From Phlegmacium glaucopus (Eukaryota; Basidiomycota; Agaricomycetes; Agaricales; Cortinariaceae): a stretch of 64,000 nt of DNA. Below are positions 56,860 through 64,000 of this stretch, in pieces. Made by a program: the position numbers and the translations under genes. How positions within the stretch are numbered: position 1 is the first letter of the stretch; the number at the start of each line of letters is the position of its first letter. The stretch spans positions 226,322 through 290,321 of the forward strand of contig MU130372.1 of assembly GCA_015039465.1 (NCBI GenBank), given 5' to 3'. Below the pieces are notes generated by a model that searched no databases, was not told the origin of the DNA, and was given only the letters and a program-made list of their open reading frames with translations.

Positions 56860-57875
56860 CACACATGAGGTTTTTTCCATCATTAGGAAGCTCCAAGGGC
56901 GGTGCCGATTTCTGTCAGTGCTTAGCTGCGAAGCCATGTAAGGATATATGACTTTTCCCAACCCAGACCAGTTGTACAAGTGTTAATATCGTTGTTTAGC
57001 GGATATGGGTCCAAGCTGTGTATACTTTCCTCCAAGAGAATATATCAGTTTACCGAACCTGCCGCTTGAGAAGGAAACAAGAAATAACCAACCAGGACTG
57101 ACAACCATCGCTGTTCAACGCTGCAACGTGCTGATGGCCAGAGTAATACGCCTTCTTCGCCATCTTGTGTATTGTATCTTCCCTCGGACCTGCCCCTTCA
57201 CCGGCCATTCATGTTCACAGTAGTGCTTACCCCCAGCCGAAAACTCTTCCTTGAGCAAACCCCTATTTCCTGTGGCCTGAACCTTGAGATCATTTGCGAA
57301 GGAAAAATCGCGTGTGCTTTAGTACTCCAACCGGGGATCATCGATGCTAACCCGTTTTCTTTTTTGCAGGGCGCGGGTTTCTGCTAGCACTCCCTTCGGA
57401 TAGTCTCTGGCTGCTGTGTTTTTTTTTCAAGCAGTGGGGCGAATATCCAGTGTATAGTTTCACGGAACAAAATCATTGGTCGAGGAGGCTGATTGAGCAC
57501 CATTCGAGCCATATGCTCGAAAGTGGAACCATATCCAGTTCGTAGCAGTTCGGGTTCTGGGCGACTTCGTTTCTTATGTAAGTGTGATATGATTTTTCTT
57601 TGTTTAGAAATCTGTCACTTGTTCGATCCCACGGTGGGTAACTTATAAGTGCGTGTCGTTGTCTGCGCCATGTGACAGTGCCATATTGCACGCTTGTGTC
57701 TCGGTATCATTATTAGTATATACTACTGGGTATACTAGGGTTGTGTGAAGGGTATAATTTCGGCATCTCGACTCGCACCATCGATACGATTGATCGTGCC
57801 ATAGCAAGAGAAGATTGAGAAGAGGTGAGTGGTGATGAATAGTGATTTCGCATTGGAATCGAAGCTGGTATTCCA
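56860..57875. other. Intergenic with a dispersed repeat
   Basis: No gene seen. Bases 57375-57550 (GTTTCTGCTAGCAC, then GTAGTTTCACGGAA-like, then GCTCGAAAGTG) recur at 59760-59905. Bases 57199-57218 match the first 20 bases of the window. The 3' end overlaps the 3' flank of the membrane-protein gene. Confidence 0.4.
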
Positions 57876-59149
57876 CTACCCGTAACCCGATCCAGATGGA
57901 CCATCCATTCGAGGAGACATAGACCCCACGCTACTGGATATGTTCCCAGGGGATGAGGCCTCACCCATCTGAGTCGGCTCCCGTTTTTTCTGCTTGTTAC
58001 ATCTACGAATATAGAGTAACAACAGCAATAGGAGGGGTACAGTGACCCCGACTACCACACCAACGATGATACCTACTGGAGGCGATTTCTTGGGGCCTAT
58101 ACCTATATTTGATGGTATATTAGGGTCGGAACTGCTCGATGGAACACCGGTAGAGGCTATAGCGGTAGAGGCTATAGCGGTAGTGCCAGGAACGCCAGCA
58201 AGAACAGGAGACACGGAAACAACGAAGTAGTCGATTGCAAGGGGCGCCGTTCCAGAGTTGCCTTGATATGTAACCACGAGTTTGTGTTGTGCAAGAGACA
58301 TGTGACCAATTTGAAATAAAATTTGGTTATAGAGCCGTGGTGCACCAATTGGCACCGAGAAATTGATTGGGGCTTGGCCATCAACGGAGTATGTCGCTGT
58401 CGAAGCAATAAGGGGGAAATTGGCAGGAAGATAACCAATAAAGGAGGCGTCAACACCTAGAAAAGCACGGAAATCGTTATTCAATCATTCAGGCGAATCA
58501 ATTCAGTGTTACGAACCAGTGAATACGTATGTGAAAGATGCCCCCGTCACCTGAGTCAGATAAACAAAGTCCTCCCAGACCCTCCATCCAGAATCATATA
58601 CTAATTCTGGGTTAGTTGAATCGATACGCAGGATCGATTGATCCAGTGATACATTGGCAGATGGAAGATACTGAATCTGATCGAACCAAAAGGTATTCTG
58701 ATTCGCAACTTTTGCTCCTACGGTGAGTACATGGGGTCCATCCTGTAACTGGTTATCTTGGCAAAAGATCCAGTTGTTCATTTCGACATATGGTAACACA
58801 GTATTCCAACCGATGCTTTTATTGTCGACAAAACATTCCCAGGTCGGATCTTGGGTCCCAGAGGTATTTGTTGTTATGCTTGTCCCCATAACGGTGACTG
58901 CTGAACCTGAAAATAATCATAGAGTAAAGACAAGGTTCCAAAGTAAAGCAGATATAAGGACATACCATTGAAAGCATAGGAAAAGTTTGCATCGACATTA
59001 ACACCGTGTAAAGTGTTTTGAAAAGGAGTTCCAAAATTCCCCGTATTAAGTTGTGTGTTTTGAACTAGAAACCAAGGACCGGAATATTGAATGTCGGGAT
59101 TCGTGTCGTCGACGATGACCTGACGCTGAGACATATCAAGACGAATCAT
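57876..59149 (-). CDS. Single-pass membrane protein with two beta-sandwich-like repeats
   Basis: Minus-strand exons 59149-58966, 58906-58517 and 58456-57876, 384 residues. The N-terminal unit is VIVDDTNPDIQYSGPWF, then TLHGVNVDANFSYAFNGSAV. A second unit follows: ILRIDSTNPELVYDSGWRVW, then TGASFTYVFTGVDASFIGY. After a Ser/Pro stalk comes a transmembrane helix (about 320-341, VGIIVGVVVGVTVPLLLLL), RRCNKQKKR and a short cytoplasmic Ser-rich tail. This layout is very common in Agaricomycetes and is usually annotated as hypothetical. It resembles wall- or ligand-sensing surface proteins. No clear signal peptide is seen with either Met (59149 or 59134), so an upstream exon is possible. Confidence 0.78.
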
Positions 59150-60488
59150 TGAAAGCTGAGAATCTGGAAGGAAAAGGTCAGAGCAACCCCATCAAACGAG
59201 TTGGAGTCCGTTATTTAAATTATGTTGACATGGGTAGGTTTGGAGTGGGAGTGAGAGTATGACAGACTGCATTGTTCAAAATACGACCACGTTCGCCTAT
59301 ACCTATCGTTGCCTAGGAGAAATGTTCTGAAACCATCACAATCCGTCTAATGCCTGTCATAGATAATTGACAGAGTTGATTGAGGTTACGTATCTTTCCC
59401 GTCGACGACCGTGACGCTCCTGCCCCTATCGGCGTTCCATCTCTTCCATTGTCCCACCGAATAGCTCTAGAAGACTATCACTATCACGAAGCCGGATCTA
59501 AGAGCTGTCATCGGTGGCATGTTGGGCGGGCTCATCCTGTTCTTACTTTTCTATTCCTGATTGAGATCCTCTACATTTTAGTAGACATGGTAACAACCAG
59601 AGAGCACACTGGCAGGAACTAGGTGGGGACAGCCTTCATCTGGTGTCCAGAGCTATTAATAAACCTCGAATCAAAGATTGGATAAAAGGACGGACCCCTG
59701 CATTCTTGAAGACCTCTGTGAGCTCCCATAAACCGTTATGTTCCCCAGATTTATGAAGAAACACGATTTCTGCTAGCACCTTCTATATAAGGTGTTTTTT
59801 CACACAGTGGGCGAATACCACATGTGTAGTTTCACGGAATAAAGCAAATGATTGGCCGAGGAGCTGATTGCGTGAATTCGGGCGCTCGAAAGTGCCTTTG
59901 GCTTGTTTTGGTTTCGTTTCCTAGGTAATTGATTAATGAAATCTCAGAAACTTATTTAAGAAAGAACCTGATAATAAGATCGCCAAAAGCCCCCTCCAGC
60001 GCCTTCACCGAACGCCACTGCTGAGCCTGTTGACGCCATCTGCCATCTGCCACCTGGCACGCCACCACCCCGATCCGTCGCATGGAAGTATTGTATTTTC
60101 CTATGTCGTTCCCTCTTATCTGATGTCGATAGCGCTGAGTAAAGCCTGGCCGCAATTTACATTCACATTTTATACAACGAGTCAAAGATTGTCGTTCGAG
60201 CTCTAGTGTTGAACTGCAGCAGATGCAATGCTCAGCGCTGGATCTTTATCTCGTTCCACCACTACAATGTGATTTTCCACCATCGTTTGACTATATACCC
60301 AGTTCATAGCAGTCGAGTTCTTGGGCCTGTCGCGATATAATACTTCTGTTGCCATGTCGAAAAACAGGTCTACTAGTTTTCTGCAGTGATGTAGTTGCAT
60401 TTGCGAGTCGTAGGGTCACTTTTTTCATCGTCTGCAATAGCGTCCATTAATATTGTTATTATGATTTATGTAGCAGGAGGTTGGCAGG
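59150..60488. other. Intergenic, no gene recognised
   Basis: Contains the second copy of the repeat at 57375-57550 (about 59760-59905). A weaker match at about 60295-60335 (CCAGTTCATAGCAGTCGAG) corresponds to about 57535-57555. Confidence 0.4.
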
Positions 60489-61110
60489 TAGACTCGTGAC
60501 CAGTCGTCGATATGAGTCTTGAGATGTGCGAAAAAGGAACCTCTCGATATGACGACTGGAAAACCGGGACTTCCCGTGAGTGAGCGCCCATTACGAGCCT
60601 TCGGACATCACCGGCCTTCCAAAAAAGGTGCATCGCTCAAAAAAGGTGCAAGTTTTGGCAGAGCCCATCAACAACGGCAGCTGTTTCTCCCTATCTTTCG
60701 TCTCCACTCCTATGTAAACCATGGAATTTATTACAGAACACAATGAAATGATTCAGTTTCTCCGTACCTGCTCTACAGCTGAGATTTCACATCTGGTAGC
60801 AACACCTCAAGACCACCTCTCACCCACCTCAACAGCCTCTCGGAGGAGGACAAAACTGTGTTTACGAGCAACAACGATCTTCTGGGTGATATCTAAGTCA
60901 GTGATGGTGCCTCGAGATGAGCATGGTCAGCAGTACTTGTCCAGCATTGACGAGCGCTGCCAAAATTTGTACATTCCTTTTTGAGCGATGCACCTTTTTT
61001 GGAAGGCCGGTAATGTCCGAAAGCTCACTCACGGGAAGTCCCGGCGTACAGGTCGTCATATCGAGAGGTTCCTTTTCGCACATCTCATGTGACGGCCTGT
61101 CACAGGTCTA
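60489..61110. mobile_element. MULE-like MITE with long inverted repeats, 9-bp TSD
   Basis: Arms of about 165 bases, including AACCTCTCGATATGACGAC, GGGACTTCCCGTGAGTGAGC-like and GGCCTTCCAAAAAAGGTGCA, lie at 60489-60660 and inverted at 60950-61110. Ends are TAGAC and GTCTA. Direct repeat GTTGGCAGG at 60480-60488 and 61111-61119. Long inverted repeats with a 9-bp duplication point to Mutator-type mobilisation. The 290-bp centre has no transposase. Confidence 0.85.
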
Positions 61111-61808
61111 GTTGGCAGGAGGGACCTTGAAGCTCCTTGAAGTAACCTTGAAGCTTGAAGAAAACGATACGCGAGTTATTATTGTGACACTTGACGCTAT
61201 CAAGTCACTTCAAATTGATGGTTGATGTCATTGATTTCGCATTGTTATAAACACTACTGATGCTAGCTAGTGGAGGGGTATGCATGATAATTCAAGCCCG
61301 TGCAAATATAAAAAGTAAAAAGAGAAAACGAAATAATGATAACGAATGCACAATAATTATGTAGCAAGAAAGCAACTTATCGTACGAGGTATATTTGGAC
61401 GTTACTGCGACGTTACTGCGAAAAAGAAGAGACATGAAAGAATACGTTATACGAAAGCATGATAATGATAGTGATTAAGATGTTGGAATGCGTCGTGGGA
61501 TCATTTGAGTTGCTTTTTTTTTTTAACAACCGAAAACAAGCATCATGAAAGGAGAGAAGAGAGGATGAAAACCGTGAAATGCCGACGAGGAAAGGCGAGT
61601 CAAGACATCCGTCGTTGGAAATAGAAATGTGTCAGGTTCGCGAATTTGTGCATTCCGATTTACAGAGAGCAGTTGCGGCGGTCCACGTCGCGGGTATGAG
61701 ATATGAATATGAGATGATGGTACAATGCATGTGGGTTCTACCGTTCAACGGTTTCAGTGTGGTGGAACGAAGGCCGAGAGGAATAATGGTTTTGGCATGG
61801 TGAAGAGT
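61111..61808. other. Intergenic, no gene recognised
   Basis: AT-rich sequence with CTTGAAG repeats (about 61125-61165). It includes the 3' flank of the MYND gene. Confidence 0.4.
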
Positions 61809-62740
61809 TCATCCGTAGTAAATCCTAAGAAGATGCGTAGATGAGCATCTGTGATAACCTTTATAAGTCAAACTGGAACTTACCCGTGTGGTGTAGTAGA
61901 GATAGGTTTAAAGTCTGTTCGTCCACTCTCAACGAAATGAGATAACACATTTGCCCAGTCATCGCGGGAATCCCAGGCGATTTTGCCTGGTGGGTCGACC
62001 TCGACAGGCATCACCTGGGAGGTGGAACCACATTGGATGATAACCACAAGAGTGCCGATACCCCCACTTTGACGGCAACGTTCCTCGCGGCGTTTTATAT
62101 CCGCGATGACGAGAGGATCCCGAATATACGTCCGTGGGACAACGTGAGTGGCTGCGACGGAGAATCTAAATTTGGACAGAACAATTAGAGTCATCAACAA
62201 TAAGGGTAATTATGAAAGCCTTACCGACGGTGCGATTCTACATGATGGTGGTAGCTCAACTCGATGAGTAGAGCGTTTTGTCTGACATTGGCGGGGACAC
62301 GCTTGAGTTGAAGGGCCTGAAATCCGGCCCATCCAAGCAAGGCACTGTGGGTGGAAGTGAATTTCCGAAGTGTCTTAGCAAGGTTCTCATCCGCGTATCC
62401 GTGAGCAGCGGCATTTACTGATGCTTGCTTTAATTGTGAGGCAGTGTGTTGACAGATCGGTTTATGGGATGGCCAATGAATCTTTTGACAATCTTGTGAA
62501 CAGTATTGTGTGGTCATCTAGATTATTGAACAACGATGGGAGGAAGAGATCGTTGTTAGCCACAATATCTTTATGCAGAACGCTCAGCAAACGTACACAT
62601 CCTCCACATAGTCTGAATTTGACAGCTGGCGTTTCAACTGTGCCACATTGGTCGCAGATACGGTACCCGCGTTGTCGTTGTGTGTGGAGGGGAGCCGTGT
62701 TGTAGTTGGCGGCGGCGGGTTGCGAGTAGTAGGTCGACAT
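61809..62740 (-). CDS. MYND-type zinc-finger protein
   Basis: Minus-strand exons 62740-62597, 62517-62225, 62165-61884 and 61824-61809, 244 residues, all introns GT-AG. A complete MYND finger spans the first intron: C29, C32, C45, C48, C54, C58, H66 and C70 (CDQCG, LCGGC, YCSQDCQKIHWPSHKPIC). The rest is a mixed helical and beta region with RDPLVIADIKRREERCRQSG and VEVDPPGKIAWDSRDDW. MYND fingers mediate protein contacts. Many mushroom proteins have this short MYND-only form without a SET domain. The frame is clean and the promoter side is free, so it is probably functional. Partner unknown. Confidence 0.88.
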
Positions 62741-64000
62741 TGTACTGTCCCGTTGGATGTTATTTGGGCAATCGAGGACGGTAGTGGGTCAGAACACTTC
62801 CAAAGGAAGAGGGTTTGAGGCGGTAACGGATAATCATTGTTTCAAGGGTTATATAGGGAATGGAGAGATATCGGAATGGTGGATACAGAATGTATGTTGT
62901 CCCATTAGAGAAAGTGGATCTGAACGGGTCGATCTACGCCATCTGTCGAGGAGGGAACAAAAAAAAGGACTGATGAAAGCCATACCGGCAATCACTTTGC
63001 GTGATGTATCAGTGATTTGAGGGGGGACATTCTATGTACGAGTAAGTTTCTTTTGTTTCGTGGCTGTCGATAAATGACAAAGGAAGCATAGAATGGAACC
63101 GGAAGCTTTTCTCTTTGTTGTCCTACTTCGCACTGGCTTTTTGTTGTTTTTGTCTCTACCGAATCCTTTTTGTCTTGCCGAATGGGTCAAGTAGCCTCCA
63201 ACTACCCACGCATGCAGGATTAAGAATGAAAGGAAGAAACCATGTATCGGCTGTTTATCTCAATCTGTGCAACACAATAGGGCCCACAGCTTCGAGCTTC
63301 CCTGCCTCCAATCATGTGGCAGAGGTGTTGTGCAGACCCTGAGTTGCCTTTTAAAGATGACAAAAAACAATTAGAACCGTGACTCCTTGTGACATTCCCC
63401 GGCCCCGAACGATACGACTCAGCGTAATCTCAACTGAGCTGTAGCAGTCTTAGATTGACATTTGCGAGCGCTTACTGGAGGACGCTTTGTTTTTCTTGGG
63501 AGGAAGGATAGCACCGATGTCTCGACACCAAACGAGCATCATAAAAAATTTACTCGATCAATCATGATGCATGCTTGTCGGCTCACTAGTAGCCTGGCTT
63601 GTACCAAGGTTGGATCCTTTGCTCCCTTATCTTTTTCTGGAAACATATTTATATAAGTAAACTATCGACCTTCTCTTATCTCAATCTGTTTCTCCCATCT
63701 TGATGAGATCTCTCCTTTCTTGAACTGAGGACATAGAGTGCTGACAGGTCATTGCAGGAAGTGCCACTCATCCTCATTACTAGCGCTGGTCACGAGTCCA
63801 TTGAAGGGCAGTCAGTCGCTGAGATAGTAGTCGCTTGGGCGGCCAATACTTGGATCCAGATACGTGTTTTTGATCCATCATGGCACAATCTGGTTCCGGT
63901 CTTTCCGATGTTCTTGGAGACATTTGGTTTCCACTCGATGTTGCCCTGAAACCTGTTCAGTCGATTAATATTAATCTTCTTTTATGAATAGTGGGATGTT
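62741..64000. other. Intergenic, no gene recognised
   Basis: Upstream of the MYND gene. Only short frames are present. CT-rich stretches and TATATAAGT (about 63649-63657) could be a promoter for a gene beyond the window. Nothing can be assigned. Confidence 0.4.

Noticed and set aside
63115..63949. Several 65-75-residue frames near the right end
   Set aside because: No motifs, no good splice context and no repeats. Not supported as genes.

Overview
This window looks like a repeat-rich, AT-leaning accessory region of an Agaricomycete (mushroom-forming basidiomycete) chromosome. The grounds are short 50-70 nt GT-AG introns, a Plavaka-type (KDZ) transposase with a divergent DUF6532-like gene, NB-ARC/TPR receptor genes, and lineage-typical hypothetical proteins. 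I cannot name the species. A 100-base run of N at 411-510 is an assembly gap.

Layout. (1) 1-39 kb is a family of duplicated units built as [decayed Abp1-like actin-binding gene, minus strand] - [unassigned decayed segment] - [decayed FACT subunit SSRP1/Pob3] - [NB-ARC/TPR NLR gene, plus strand]. NLR1 starts at 5341, NLR2 at 16524 and NLR3 at 33936. NLR1 is intact. NLR2 and NLR3 each have one frameshift inside the C-terminal TPR array. About 1.94 kb upstream of and including the 5' exons of NLR2 and NLR3 appears identical (15119-17056 and 32531-34468). (2) The units are peppered with nested transposons: solo LTRs with 5-bp target duplications, a family of hAT-like MITEs with 8-bp duplications, TA-flanked Tc1/mariner-like elements including a 6.9 kb composite (22120-29034) that splits one Abp1 pseudogene, and a possible gene-fragment-carrying (Pack-type) 2.1 kb element within it. 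(3) 39.8-49.1 kb is a minus-strand LINE whose coding region is split by a Plavaka element (about 40.39-46.21 kb) and by a solo LTR in its zinc-knuckle ORF. (4) 49.5-54.5 kb holds more MITEs, a perfect 149-bp hairpin and LTR fragments. (5) 54.8-62.8 kb is ordinary single-copy territory: an FAD-linked oxidase (with a frameshift), a single-pass membrane protein, a MULE-like MITE with a 9-bp duplication, and a MYND zinc-finger gene. 62.8-64 kb shows no recognisable gene.

How it fits together. The most biologically interesting system is the NLR cluster. Three paralogues share an N-terminal tail, a short motif that resembles amyloid-type NLR signalling motifs, an NB-ARC switch and 12-17 nearly identical 42-residue TPRs. 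The TPR arrays have been rearranged differently in each gene, and NLR3 has a three-repeat higher-order period. This is what a fast-evolving recognition locus would look like. Neighbouring housekeeping-gene fragments were duplicated along with the NLRs and then decayed, partly by CpG to TpG change.
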